Origin: Balanoglossus misakiensis
Lineage: Eukaryota > Hemichordata
DNA: 64,000 bases
Assembly (NCBI GenBank): GCA_040954595.2
Contig: CM082593.2
Location: 2,170,001-2,234,000, forward strand
Direction of reading: 5' to 3'
Within the stretch, counting starts at the first letter, position 1, and every line of letters starts with the position of its first letter. Shown here in pieces: positions 27,006 through 40,850 of the stretch. The notes under the pieces were generated by a model, which ran no database searches, was not told the origin of the DNA, and saw only the letters and a list, made by a program, of their open reading frames with translations. Made by a program: the position numbers and the translations under genes.

Positions 27006-27564
27006 GATGGTGGAATGTTCGTAGGGTATACATGTCATAAATTAAGACCCAAATGTTTGTATACACAAATTAAGACCTAACTGTGATACAGAGAGACATG
27101 ATTGAGATCTATACGTACTTTCATATATGTTGTAGTCCATTGTGAATTGTAGAAACCAATGATTGGTAAGAAATCACTGACTCTAAAAGGTATATTTTGG
27201 CTTTAAGTCACAAATCGTCCAATCCTACTGACTCCTCTGATAAAAGATTATTAGAAGTTATTTCTCCCCCGCAGCAGTGTAAGGGCATACCCTTTCTCCC
27301 CAATTTTCAACAGAGGGATTTACACCATGCAGACAGATCAGTTTGTATAAGGAGTGTATGCATCTGGTATTTTGGGGCATTTTATGTTTTAACGTTTCGA
27401 AACCTTTGTTTATGTTTGTGTGTTTTATTTATATGTGTATCACTGTTACGATTGTTATTGATGATTATCTTTTTTCTGTCAATTAAAGCTATAGTTTATG
27501 ATGCAGGTATTGTTCACTGACTGCACATTGTTTTTTTGTTATTTAGGAAATGTGTTTTTTTGTT

Positions 27565-27570
27565 AATAAA
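27565..27570 (+). terminator. Poly(A) signal of SKP1
   Basis: AATAAA about 560 nt after the SKP1 stop. An AATTAAA variant lies upstream near 27481 and may be used as an alternative. Confidence 0.55.
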
Positions 27571-28370
27571 GTAATTCCACAACTGATAGAGTAGTTACAT
27601 ATACTAGCATCTCTCCTTTCTGACAACTGTACAAATGTATTTGATTCTCTTGGCTATATCTTTGTGTAACCTTCCTGTCTCCAGTTTGTTGAGATCTTTG
27701 TCCTAGTACATGTACATGTAGTTGGCTTTCCTATTGTACACAATCATTGAAGATTACAGCACTGCACATGCTTTGCATGTAGGACTTTTGGTTCAAATCA
27801 TAGTGTAGTTCCGTTCACTGCAGTTTTAGTGGTTACATTTTTTTTTTTAAGAATGATTCCAAAATTCCACTTGTGATTTTTTTTTCCTTGACTCTGTAAT
27901 TTTGAAGAAAAAAGTATTTTGTATGTATTTACTATTTGCAAATTAAACAAACAGAATGATGTACAATATCTCACTCGTATTGTCTTACTGATTCAGTATA
28001 TAAGTGGGGGGGGGGAGGGCATGTGTGTGTGTCTATTTTCTACATCACGGATAAATATTGCTGGCTTTGACTTATGCTACTGATAAATAATATAAAACCT
28101 GTCTATACTGCACATCTTTTCCAGTCACCTTCACATGAACCACACATTCAAAGAACCTCTGCAAAGTAGACAACTCCCAGGTAATTTGAATACAAAGTCA
28201 GATCACAAGACTAATTAAATATTCATAGCCAGGTGCACAGCTTCTCATTTGCATTTTGAGAAGCACATGGGCAGTGGTTTTCTATATCATAGGCCACACT
28301 GTCTTCGTCTGCAGTGGTCTAGTGTTTGCTCTCCAGAAATTAGTTTGCCAGAGAGACTGCAGTCGAGCTA
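27571..28370. other. Downstream flank of SKP1, no gene seen
   Basis: AT-rich sequence with a G10 run at 28006-28015 followed by a short GT repeat. No coding signal. Confidence 0.5.
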
Positions 28371-28502
28371 ATGGCCTGTGCAAGCAGAGGATGGGCGACA
28401 AAGAACTGGTATGAAGAGGAAGAAGAGCTCGGGAATTACCAATGGCGGACCAGTGGCTTACAGGCCTCCCCCAATTCAGCCAAAAAAATACATGTTGGGT
28501 GA
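28371..28502 (+). CDS. Candidate 43-aa small ORF, unknown
   Basis: An ATG ORF starting MACASRGWATKNWYEEEEE, with an in-frame stop 30 nt upstream. It is followed at 28583 by a consensus donor (GCAAG|GTAAGC), so it could lie in a first exon of an unrecognised plus-strand transcript. The composition is less random than neighbouring ORFs, but there is no family match from memory and no Kozak purine at -3 (CTAATGG). Treat as a hint only. Confidence 0.15.
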   Translation: MACASRGWATKNWYEEEEELGNYQWRTSGLQASPNSAKKIHVG

Positions 28503-28582
28503 AGATTGAGTTGTGTGAGCTTTCTCTGTTCACACACTGCACTGAACTTGAAGGCTGAAAACCTGCAAGCTAGGAAAAGCAA

Positions 28583-31500
28583 GGTAAGCTTTGGAAAACT
28601 TTGGAAGTAGATAGGGGTTACAAAAATGGTTTGTCATACATAAAAGGCTTACTAAGTCTGGTGCAATGCAAATTTCACAAAAATGTGAAATCATACAGGA
28701 TTTAGTCGCCGTAAAATACTGATTAGCGCCCTCTTTGGCAAGTTTGCATTCGCGGTTGTTTATGATTTGTATGTTATGTTGGTGGCGCTACCGACCGACA
28801 GGTTTGCAAAGGCGAACCTCATTACTTGTTAAGAGCAACAAACAATCCCTGCGCGCTCCCTGCACTACATTCGTCTTGACATCCGATAACTAGACCATTT
28901 TACTTGGGAAAAAGTTGATACACATGGAAAAACATCAAAAAAGCTTGGAAATAGTATAAGTATAGAGCTACCATCACTTTCGAAGGTCGTGTCTTTCAAA
29001 CAAAACCTATTGCCCACTGCGCTCTTTTGTAGTCTAGGTGTGCACCCCCGAGAGCAGAGTATGTAAAACTGGCCCATTTGCGGCGGAACTGATGGCTATG
29101 GTCACTTGACAGCTAGCTATTGTATCGATTGTGTTTTGTCTGCACGGACCGTACGCCAGATTCACTGACCAACTGTCGGGGGGGGGGGGGGAGGTTTTGA
29201 GTCACGTGACTTCTGCAGGTCTGTTGAGACAATTAAAAAGCCTTTGCGCCAAGCCATAAAATTTGACTGCTTCTGCCGCCATTGAAAACTATCGAACTTG
29301 ACGCTACAGACGTAATGACCTTGATATTTATAGCTCATCATTAAAATGTGATCTTTCCTCACTGCAATTGTAACTAAGGGTGTAAAAATATCATGCAACC
29401 TGAGCATTCGTTCGTTCGTTCATTCATTCATTCATTCATTTGTTCGGTCGTTCGCCGTATATTGAAAGTAATGTATAGAAAGATAAATTTTCAAAGCAAA
29501 TTCTCAAAATTGACAATAAGTTAGTTCTTCATCCATACTTCTATGAGGAGCAAACAAACACTTTCATATCTATCAGCAGCTTCATACTAATATATGATGG
29601 GCACTGGTCATCTATGACACCCAGATGTCCGAGTTGTAATCTCGACCCCCCCCCCCTAAATTCACGGACAACCAGCAGACTCCGGACATCGCCTTTCAAC
29701 GTCGACCGGCATAAAATGCGGCTTAAGCGATTACCGCCTGCAAACATAAAAGCTTTGCTTGACCGCTTTTAGAAACAACATTGTACATTGTAGCAACAAA
29801 TCAAAACGACGCGTGGCCGAAGAAAAATTAAAGAGGGGGAAGATGCTACAAAGGCCACGGCCGACAATGCTACTATTATTTCTTTTAATCTCTCCGCCAA
29901 GTCTATAGGCCATGTCAAAGCCACAGTGACCTTGGTGTTGTTTCGTTCATATGCAAATTGCAAGAGTTTCCGCATCCAGCTCCTCCAAACTTCAGACGAA
30001 TATCAGCTGCGATAACATCGATTGAATCCTATCAAATTCTACACATATTGCACTACCACAAAATGTGTAAAGTTTAATGATAAAATACACACAGCGGTAA
30101 TAAACATCACACAAATTTGATTAACATAGTGATTTTCATGAATTTTTGAAACATCGATCTTCCAAACTTTGCGAGAAATAGAGAAGGTAAACTAAAAAAA
30201 TATTCATTGTTGCCGTGTAAGGTTCTCCGTGCTCTCAATGAGCTAACAACTTCCAGAAAGCGACATTGAAGTTAAATACTTTCAGAATCGCATTATACCA
30301 TGCTCATATTTTGCCTTAAATACGAATTCCATTCTTTTTTAGTAGCGTAAACCCATCAAATGACATTCAGAAGCTCGGCTTCTATGTAAAGATATCGTTT
30401 GTGTCCATCCTTGTCTAAAGCGACAGTCTTCTCTACTTCTTCAGACAAATGAGAGAGCTTCGCACTTCTGTTGCCAAGGACAACGGCAAGGGCTCACGGA
30501 GCGCAGCGCAAATGGGTGATAAACACCGTGTTACTTTCGCATTCACAGTTTGACTTTGTCAAAAACAGCAATCATATTGTTTGAGGTTGAGCTGTTGATT
30601 GATGTCGGCCATTAACGAGAAGGAGTCTTGCGTTGTTTTTAATAAGGCTTTTCTTCGACCATTTTGGCCATTATGTAAAGATCGAGCGAAAGTAATTCTG
30701 GGGATGAAGCCCCACACCAAACCATCCGGACAACAAGTTTTCATTGTGTGCATTGTAATTACATTCATTCTGCACGTGTCAGGAGCGCTGCACTAATTTA
30801 GAACAAAGACTCGGTCATTTGGCGACACGCGATAAAGAAAAAGATCCCATTATGCACTTGCGGGCAGCCCCAACACCATGGCAAACGGTTACGGAAGAAC
30901 ACAACTTTCACATTTGTCTGAAAGTTGGAAACAAAAGATGGTGGTGTGACAGTAATGCGATTTGTGGCGTTAACACCTGTTGGATTCACTGCTATTACTA
31001 CTATTGCTTAAGCCATTTATTCCAAGTGTGGAATTGAAAGTAAAACGTTAAGGTGTTGTTTGGCATGTTATACAGCATGTTCACGGTTTTTAGTCAAATT
31101 CGTCGACAGAGGAAGGGGTTGAGTAGGGGGAAAGTGACAGAGGGGGGGGGGGGCGTAGAGAGAGGGAGGGGGGAGAGAGAGATCTGATCATGAAAAATCT
31201 AGTGGCTCTAGCAATTCTTTACTTGATTAAATCATTATATATTTAAATGTGCCACTTTAAATTCCATCGTTTGTGATCATATGTTTCTCGAAAATTGTCA
31301 CATTGCATTGTACCATACTGTGTTATCATAGTAAAATACTTCTTTTGTCTTTTGAAATTATGCTTGGCGTTTATTTGTTTAAAAAACACTTATTGGTCTT
31401 CGTAATTAACAAGTACGTGTTAATCGTTTTTTTTCTCTCACTATTACAGGCGTGGTTCGGTTTGTTCCAGACCAAATTCAACCATATGGATTGGAGGTAA

Positions 31501-33601
31501 TTCTATTTTCTTTCCTCAGTAAATTATACAGTCGACGCGTGTCTGGCGTGCTGTCTAGAGGTGAATACAAAGACGTGTTGCTTTCTTAGGCCAAATGTAT
31601 TACACCTTGTTTTCTTTGACGGAAATATCAGTCGGTCATCATTAGCACGTTTAAAATGAAATCATCGAATGTTAGATGTATTCAGCTACAAGTATCTTCG
31701 GAAGAAATTTAGTTCTAAGTTTACCACTTCGTAAGCAGCTAGAACCGTAGACATAAATAGGCCTTTAAAAATTTGACATACATAGCCTTTTATGCATACT
31801 ACATAATAATGAGTAAATCGGGGCTCTCCGCCCTAAAGGAATCACGATTCGTATAACAATGAAATTAATTGTTGCGATAATTCGTTTCTATTGTTTTCCC
31901 AAATTCAAGATAATTGTCGATATCCTTGCTCTGGGACAGTATTGTTTCCAATTGAGCGACAGGGACTATTTCCTTTTGATGCTGGCAACACACGTAATCT
32001 GAACACGGTTGAAGATGTTGACGACAAACAAGAGCCCTGGGCCTTTAATTGTTGTATAACATGTGCTAATCTGTACACGACACGTATCTACGACAATAAG
32101 TCGATCCAGTGACAAAAGATTGTCTATGGCCGATCACCAGCTTTAAACACCTGTCTGGGCTAATCCTTTTACCAAAAATAACAATCGCCATTCACTGAAA
32201 CAGTAAGTCAAAGAGCCGCTTTGTAAAAGTCACGTGGTATGGTCCGTTCGCAGTTTCGGCCTGCTTGCCAGACGAGGGCGTTAGCAACATTGTGCCAATC
32301 GAGGCAATAAAACTAAACACGATATACAATCGAAGTAAAACTGATAAATTATGTATTAGACCCGAATTGTACATGTAATATTGTGACAATGGTTGGGATC
32401 GGATCGCTAATTTGGTAACATTCTTTCGTAACTCACCATCAAATTAGTACGAATAGTTTGAACAAAGACACCAATTTGCCACTAATTAAATAAACGAATG
32501 ATTAGCGCTGCGAAAAACAACAACAATAGGCTTACTTGAAGAACCCAATTATTTCTGGGAAGATCAGGGACGTACACACTCACAAAAAGAACCTCAAAAA
32601 ACATTCCGACCACTTGTTTCTTTACAACTGAATCATTGTGTTCAAACCTGTTGTCTTTGAGGGACTGTGATCAACACTTATCTGGCTAGTTAGGAGAAGC
32701 AGATAAGATGCCTGATGCCGAAAGTTTGTAAACCGGAAGCGGAAGGACAATAGCAAGCGAAGAGTGCGACAAAACAACAGCTTTGATCATTTTAGTCGCC
32801 CTGTCTCAATTCCACGACATGTTACGGGATTATGTATGCAGACAAAGGCGTGTCCCCCCCCCTCCCTCGATGTATAATTGCCACGTGGTTTGAAAGACAG
32901 AACACTCTCCGAAACATACTGCAAGTAAACTTTTCGTTCAAAACCGCCAATTGAACGAAGCAACCCACGTTGTGTGATCGCAACATCCGCAACAGCAATT
33001 CAGTAAACGGCACATTGTTTGGATTCAGTCTTGTGTAAAACCAAAGACGGTAGAACTAAAAGTCTGCCGTTGTTTTTTCTTCTGAAAGCATTGATTGATC
33101 TCCGCAATTAACGAGTGCGTGTTAAGCAGGGTCTTTGGTTTTAAAACCATTGTGTTAACCACCGAATGACTGCGACAACAACATGTGCTTAGCCGAAAAA
33201 AACAACATAACCGTATGTTCAAACCCCAGACAGCGTGGCAAGACGCGTGCCCACTGTATATTTTACAGACCTGGTATAAATTGATTTAAATCACATGATT
33301 ATAGCCACTGATTGGTCTTCGTTATTGGAGTCCATGGTTGATAAATTGCAATCGCCCTCAGACGTCATAAACAGGCAAACTATTATTCTGACTTTTGTCG
33401 TCTTGGACCACTGTTAAGTGGTGTTACCAGGTGTCCGGAATGGGTAAGCATACCCTGCTAGCATGCTACAATAACAAACCGTACTGTGACCACCCAGAGT
33501 TGTTAAAAATTGACTTGAATGGTCTAAATCATCAATACTGCTTAATGACAGCGGTCAGCGTGATGTCTACGAACTGGAGAACATAGGTGTTTGGGATATA
33601 A
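28583..33601. other. Gene-poor region with simple repeats
   Basis: No recognisable gene. It holds G14 at 29178-29191, a TTCG/TTCA repeat at 29404-29453, a C run near 29646 and G12 with GA-rich flanks at 31142-31176. A pair of consensus splice sites bounds 31450-31496 (see findings). A 35-bp stretch near 31392 resembles one near 33091 (shared AATTAAC.AGT.CGTGTTAA). Confidence 0.45.
29404..29453. repeat. TTCG/TTCA tetranucleotide microsatellite
   Basis: Three TTCG units run into five TTCA units and then degenerate TTCG units. A related degenerate TTCG tract is at 38287-38322. Confidence 0.85.
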
Positions 33602-34114
33602 GAAAACCAGACAGGTTTTCACCAGAAACAGCCATGCTGACATCCGTTTATTCTGTCACAAATACCAGTAATTGATGTAATGGCAAACACGAGCATTTCT
33701 ATACAATCATATTGAATCGCAAAGGGAACCTCAGCAGGGAATACATCAAACACTTTGTTTGCGGCAATGCATACACAATGCCATGGAGAGGTGACGACAC
33801 GTAGTCTCTGAAGATTCCAACGCGCAAACGTACCATGGATGTGCGTTAAGTAAATTATCGTGTACATGTACAATGCGTACATGCAGGGACCGTGCATGTA
33901 CCAGAGTCTCATTCATTATTGTTATGTAATAACATTTCTAAATCGACGCCGTTAAATTCAAGATTTCGTACACAGTGTACAATAACGTCACTGCTGGGAT
34001 TCAATATAATTGTATAGAAATTCTCGTTTCTGCCAGTACACAAATTACTGGTATTTGTGACAAATTCAATGGAAGTCAGCATGGCAGCTTCTGGTCAAAA
34101 TCCATCTGTTTGAC
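33602..34114. mobile_element. Fold-back (long inverted repeat) element, 117-bp arms
   Basis: Positions 33602-33718 and 33998-34114 are inverted copies at roughly 80-85% identity by eye, sharing for example AATTACTGGTATTTGTGACA and GTCAGCATGGC. The 279-bp spacer has several small palindromes rich in GTAC and GCATG. No ORF of transposase type. It is probably an old fold-back or MITE-like insertion; target duplications were not identified. Confidence 0.75.
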
Positions 34115-36064
34115 TTTCACTTTTCACACCCACTGTGCATAGAACTGGGCTGGATTACTCCACGTAGAAGTTCCAATGATTTGCTTGGTGTCAGAACAGT
34201 TACCCCTGGACACTTACCACCCATGACCTTTACCACCACGAGTGTTTCTCCTCCGTCCAAATGTTCAAAGTCAAGTATTTCAGTTTGTGTACTCCCCCCC
34301 CCACTTGTTGATGACAAATAATGCGTACAATTCTCCCCATCACCAAAGTGGCGTGATAACATGCCCATCCTGGAAACTCATGCTTTATCTCAAAAGATCT
34401 TGTACATTTGCTCGACTGATTGTTTCGCTATAGTGTGTTTGGCATACCAGTAACTGTTGGACAAGTTGACCCGAAGGTCTTTGCGCGCATCCTTCCCCTT
34501 GAATCAATAATAAGCTTTGAGTATTTCTTGTTTACTCGTCATTCTGTGTTTGAAACATCTTACCAACAATAACCGAACACCTAGGGGATATTGGCAGGGA
34601 TTTTGGCATCACTTTGCGTTACTGGTTATATGTTATAGATTGTCGCGCAACTGGATAATGTTGCTCGTTAATTTTAAGATGAAGGCTAAAAACAAACATA
34701 ACTGTAAAGACAAAATACTCGTAGCTTTTTATGACCTGACGATGAATGGAGATCCCTTGACCTTTGCGAATAATGTAGTCCACTTGTCGGCAACGACAAA
34801 GAATTAGACCAATTCATCTTTAACAACCGCCAAATGTTTTTTGTGTGTGCGTCAATTCAGTGTCATTACACACTCCTCTTTAGCCATGCAACAGTGGACA
34901 TGAAAACAAGGGAAATTCTCTTTCATTGTTTTTGGCTTATTTAGAACTAATGACAGGTTCCGCGAAAGCGATGCGGTCACTACCTGTTCAATGCAAGGGC
35001 GATGCTTGACAAAGACCAGCGGCAAAAGTGACCACTACACTAAAGAAACCAAGAGTTGGCTTCGGATGCGGGCACCGAGATGGAGACTGCCGCATCGCCG
35101 CTATAATCCAAACACTCAAAGCGTATGCTAAACGGGTAACCGCATTGTAGCTCTGGTTTCAAACTCTAGTAACGCGTCAGTACAAAATGTATATTAATTC
35201 TCGGCTTACATGTTGCCTTCAACATTAATGAAATTATGGCAGGCAAACTTTACTCAGCTACGCACGCACGCACTCGCACATACATATATACATACACGCA
35301 AATATACACACGTTAATTTTTACACATCCCTAGGAGCATAATTGGATGATAAAGGGTAATTTTCAACGGTTTGTTTAGGAAATTAATAGTATGAATCTAA
35401 TCCTTCCTTCTGGGTTGTATATCATCTCACAGAAACATAAGGAGGGTATTTGATCTAGGAAAGAATGACGGCACTGGTAAACGGGGACTACAGCCAAGTG
35501 ACTGGCGTACGGCGACAAAATTAAGCGTTTGGTTAAATTGCCGCCACGTGCCGTGAATTAAATGTATTCTGTTGAGTCATGTAGTTAGTACAACCCGTCA
35601 GTACAGAAAAGGCCCTTTAATACATATCAGTAATTGATGTTGTGCTGGCAGGCACGTGGCGATGAAATGGCCTTTTCAGGGAGAGCGTGTTAGTTGCCAT
35701 GCCAAACAAACAGAAAGAATGGCAGCGGCGGCATCAATGCTGAAACACTCTCTTTCACTTCAGCCAAATAGTTGGTTGATATACTGACTAGTCTTTAGTG
35801 GCTCCTGAATAGACGCTCTTTTATCTAATCCTACGTCACTGGGTTTTTTAATCGTTTTAACTCAGTGCCAACCCGCCCGCATATCGAAAGCATATGGCCT
35901 ACTGTACGACAATCTTGATTACTACTCCGCTCCGTATGGTCTTATGGTTTGTTTACGTCTGCGACATAGGTCTAGAACACTTTCGTATTAAAGTAAGCCC
36001 TAATGATTAAGCCAACGAAAGGTTAAGATTTAAAATATGCAATATTCCTTTTTTCTTGGATAGG

Positions 36065-36147
36065 ACGTTCCGCGCCCACTGCGGTACGCCGGCGACAACC
36101 GCAGTTCGGCCGCTGTTAACTTCGGCTAATCTGACTACACGGAACGT
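36065..36147. repeat. Nested inverted repeats in a GC-rich patch
   Basis: An outer pair ACGTTCCG (36065-36072) / CGGAACGT (36140-36147) encloses ACTGCGG (36078-36084) / CCGCAGT (36099-36105). The patch is markedly GC-richer than its surroundings. Confidence 0.55.
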
Positions 36148-36724
36148 AAGGCCACCGAAAACCGGTTCTCTACACTATTGTCCCACTGATCTGAAAGCAC
36201 AGAAAGCCTTTGTTAGTCATTGATGATTTCTCAAACAATTATTTTGCCGTTCTGCACTCGTTATCGTGATGCTAAACCACAGTTGATCTCCATTCACCCA
36301 TAGTTTGCTGTCGCTGTCTATTGGCGCAAGCCTATCAGCTGCAATCGATACCTCCCAGTAACTAACTTCTTTTGCTCCAGACATGTTTTGGTGACTTTGA
36401 AAGACTTTGACACCGAGTTGTATCACTCTTTATGTCAACTTTGTTACTGCCAAGTCTGGGGAATTAAAATCGCGACTTAAAGATACCAATCGACGAACTG
36501 ATGAATAAGATATGCTCTTGCAAATCAAACACCAGTAGGATAGAGCGGCGTGCGCGTGTGGTAGACTTAAAGAAGCATGTCGAAGTATATCTCAAGGGAT
36601 TAAACTTGACACCATATTATATTTCTCAGTCGGGATTTAGCGTTGAATTATCTACAGAAAATTGTCTTCTAATTGAATTTCGCACACAGAGTTTTCATAG
36701 CATATCAGTTTAGCTTGTGTATGG

Positions 36725-36748
36725 TTTTAAAATATATATATTTTAAAA
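36725..36748. repeat. Perfect 24-bp AT palindrome
   Basis: TTTTAAAA, then ATATATAT, then TTTTAAAA reads identically on both strands. It may form a cruciform; no gene context. Confidence 0.8.
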
Positions 36749-39436
36749 TATTAAATATATGAGTAGTGCATTTCCCCAGTATTTACGGGAGGTTATAATA
36801 ACCCAAATATCCATTTCCTAACTCGGTCTTGCAGATGTTTCGAAACGGGGTCAGGTTCAGTTTGTTATACATCAATCACAGCCGGCGAAGTTGAACTCCG
36901 AAGTCATTAACATGGAGAAACCACAAGCAACAACCACGACACAAGCGTCAGAACGATTGTCAACGTTTCAGCAATAACTCACTGAGACAACACTCTTCGC
37001 GGGACAAAGGGGTTATTTATTCGTTGCCATAGAGACCACAGATACTCACTGGGTAGGTAAGATTTTTCTTTTTTGGAGTGAAGTTTTGTTGTGTCTGAAT
37101 GGGTGCGAAGTTGAAGTTCAAACGGAAGCAATCTCGTGCATTACATGTATCCTTGGTGACGATGTTCCACAAGCTATCAATCAATCAATCGAGAAGATTT
37201 TTAAAGGGCCAGTATCCAATGCAAATTGTTCAGAGGCGCTGCACATCCCAGGAAAAAATCTGTAACCTCCCCACACACAACGAAAATGGAAGATCAGAGA
37301 AATGGATGAAAATACAACCAGAATAAATACACGTCTATGTATACAAAAAGCTCAGCTAATAAGAAAAATATGTCATCAGTCCAATAAAAGTAACCCGGTC
37401 TAAAAAGTACACTATATACATAAAACATATGGGACGACGAAGTCAAACAGTGGTCAAGAAAGAAAAACAAAAGTTAAACTGCTCTAAAGAAAAGATGCGA
37501 GTGTCCACATTTCCAATGGCAGTTTTTTTTCCAGAGCTACTCTGTGCAAGCCGCTTATTCACCTGGCAGGTTCATAAAAACTAGGGTCATCATCCTCCTG
37601 GTGGGTCCTGGGAGGACAATATCCAGTTTTTACGACCCTTAATCAGAAAGCGACGACTCACTCTAAGAGAGCGACAAATTGTGGCCGAGGGGACATTGAA
37701 TTTCCCCCGGGGAAGTAATTGACTCAGACGCATGCGCAGGCGAATCCGCAAGATGATGATCCAAACAAAAGCACCGATCATTAATCACTTTTGTCTAATG
37801 TCGTCTTTGTCATGTGCCGCTTTCTTTTGTTTTTATGCAAATATGTTGTTAGGCATTGTGTGGCATCGAAAAGGTAACACAGTCTCGGTGCAATGCAGGT
37901 GGCCGACTCGGATAGAAGGGTTGATGTCAACAGGCGACCCGGATAGAAACAACATGTGGTTACATCATCGATTTTGTATACAAGTGGTCCGTCTTAATTT
38001 ACATATGCACGGACGTACAATCTCCATTAGATGCATAGATTTGATTAGACTGTGTGCGTGGTTCTTTCCATAAAGAAAATGTATAGAAAATTATAGACGT
38101 ATAGTTTTGGTTAAAAAAAATACAGTAAAACAGTATCAACGCACCTGTAGAAAGTTATGAGTGTTCTTGAATATACCATTTTCCGAACTCCATGGGACCC
38201 TGCGAGATCTCGCGTGAATTGGCGGTTTAGTGTGATGTGACGTGATGTGGCACCCATCCATCTCCGTCTGTCCGTCTACCTGTTCTTTCTTTCGTTCGTT
38301 CGTCCGTTCGCCCGTCTATCCATCCATTTATGTTGTTGGAATCAGTTCTAGCGGAGAGTGCCTTATATATAATGGTCTATATCATAAGTTACAGCTGTAT
38401 TGATACTTGCCACTGGTGCGATCTCGTGATGAACCAAAACTGCTATTCACTGCGCATGCTAGTCTATTCCACCATCTGCCTTTCAGACTGTGTTTTAATT
38501 GAAATTAAAATGAGAGAGAATCGAAATTGTTTTCGTTAATATACTCCTCGATGACATGAATCTGTGTGTTTGGATCAGCATGATGATTGACCCACATTTA
38601 AAAATCCCGGTTTTTGATTAAGTTTGGGTATCACACAATAACCGGTTAGTTGCAAACTTACCACTGAATGTACCAATGCGATATTTTTTTCAATTAAAAT
38701 CACATCTCATGTGTCCTTTGACAGGTAGCGTTGTGGATTACAAAGAATTCATTAGTCATAGCCACATAAGTGTCGATACAATGGTGTCATTTGGCCGATA
38801 GACACTTCGGTTCTGTCTGTCATTACAGCCTACAAAGTGTTGGCGTCAAATTTGATCTCGGCTGGTTGATTTTTGGATATTAGTTGATGTCCGCCGGTTA
38901 TACGCAATCTATGCGGGTACTCGTCTGATTCTTGGTTAAAGGAAACCATAAATTTGACCTTTGCCATCTGTTGAAATTTTGTGCACCCTGTCCGTCCGCG
39001 GATATAGTATAAAAGGGTAGCCAACAATGGCCGTCCGCAGCTGGACACACGGACGTGGTTTTTACATTGATTTTAATAAAGTTTTGAAGGTCACTGGTGA
39101 TTGTTTGGGAGTTATGCCGCGTGTGATGTATAACCGCGAGCGATAGTAATCACGGTTGATGGTGACTTGTGTTCGGACCCCCGGACAATACCACGACAAG
39201 TTGTTTGTGTTGAAACTTTCTTCTTCAACTGTTTCGTGGAATCGGCGTTAGTTCCAACTTTTGGCGATTTGGAGCATAATTGTTGTACTGGTAGGCCGGG
39301 GATTCATAAGGGATTGACGGAGAATTTATTTGGATATTTCTTTCGTAATCTGGGCATATTTCAAACTGAATCATTCCAAGTGTTTAAATCCTTCTCTAAT
39401 ATCTTGTAAAACTTTGTTGTATATGGTCAAGGCTTC

Positions 39437-39454
39437 GGGGGGGGGGGGGGGGGG
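39437..39454 (+). repeat. G18 homopolymer
   Basis: Eighteen consecutive G, the longest of several G or C runs between 28 and 40 kb. The length may be unreliable, as homopolymers are prone to sequencing error. Confidence 0.85.
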
Positions 39455-40105
39455 CTTATTCTCAGATCAAGGCGGTGATTGATTCCTCAAAATAAACACG
39501 ACTCAGAGAAGACAAAATACGTAGAAGATTCGCCCAAACATAGTATAGATACATGTATTACCATGTCAACTGTCTCCATGGAAAGAATCTGAGATAGACA
39601 CTACTTAGCAGAGAATAGAACAAAATGTGCTATCATACGAAAGGTTGTAAAAGGTAAACCAGGACTATATTTTCACTCGGTCTTTCAAGTTGAACGACCC
39701 TATTCCCTTTTGAATTTGCCGACGTTTTTGGAACCACCACCGAATCGGTCCTATCAGAAACCATATCAGAAAAATAAGCTCCGATTGTTCTAAAACATAT
39801 GTGTCGATCAATTTCAAATCTATCATATCATGCGTGTCATGCGCCCATTGTCATCTATTATAAAAAAGTTACCAGACGAGTTGACAACAACTGGCAGATG
39901 TATCCAACGGCCGTTGTTGAATCCTAACTTTTGATGATCTCGGAGATAGTTGAAACAACAGCGCCGTTTGAAAATGTATTTAAAATTGTAATTTAGTCAT
40001 GAAGTTAGTATCTATGATGATGAAATAGACTTCAGGCACACGTGTCAATCATATCAAAGATAACCGCGTGAAACGCAACCTAGTCGCGTTCGTCAAACCT
40101 TGAAA

Positions 40106-40318
40106 ATGTCGAGCGACAACGCTAGCGAGCAACCGCAGCCGCCAATGTCAATACCACCATCAATCATAGTTCCGTTAGATGCTAAGTACACAAGAAGTAG
40201 AAATAAAAGAGTTGCAGTTGACAAATTAACTGTTCATTTTCTGTCTGACAAAGCAGCGGGAGATAGACATCGCGATGCAAAGGGCCGCATCGCTGAAATT
40301 TCTATATGGACTAAATGA
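40106..40318 (+). CDS. Short ORF of unknown function, 70 aa, doubtful
   Basis: An ATG in good context (gaaaATGTCG) begins MSSDNASEQPQPPMSIPP, a Ser/Pro/Gln-rich start followed by a basic, charged segment (YTRSRNKRVAVDK) and a TGA. The composition is more protein-like than in neighbouring ORFs, but it is short and isolated and I recognise no domain. The PP-rich start before a short hydrophobic SIIVPLD recalls the beginnings of some retroelement gag proteins; this is speculation, and no reverse transcriptase or protease follows. Confidence 0.22.
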   Translation: MSSDNASEQPQPPMSIPPSIIVPLDAKYTRSRNKRVAVDKLTVHFLSDKAAGDRHRDAKGRIAEISIWTK

Positions 40319-40612
40319 AGTCAAAACTCACAAATGATTCATCGCATGGCGTCTTACAGCCGTCACTACTGATTCAACTCTTTCCGTTATATTTGGAAAG
40401 AAGGTGGTAATTGGATGCCCCCAAGTGTAGCAGACTATTATAGTACTCTATAATCCTCCAATAAGCCACATTTTCACAAGTGTTCAAGAATCCCTCTTAG
40501 CAAGATCCTTCCACAAAAGACTGTGATCCAAGTATATGCAAACACAGGGGTGACCATTCAGATCAGTCCCTGCACCACACGTGCAGCACTGAGAGGCACA
40601 CACACGCACTCA

Positions 40613-40850
<238 letters not shown>

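Larger units (their letters stand above)
34115..40105. other. Gene-poor region, no gene recognised
   Basis: Short ORFs in all frames, none recognisable. It includes the palindromes described at 36065-36147 and 36725-36748, the TTCG tract at 38287-38322 and the G18 run at 39437-39454. Enhancers of the flanking bHLH gene could lie here, but nothing in the sequence proves it. Confidence 0.45.
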
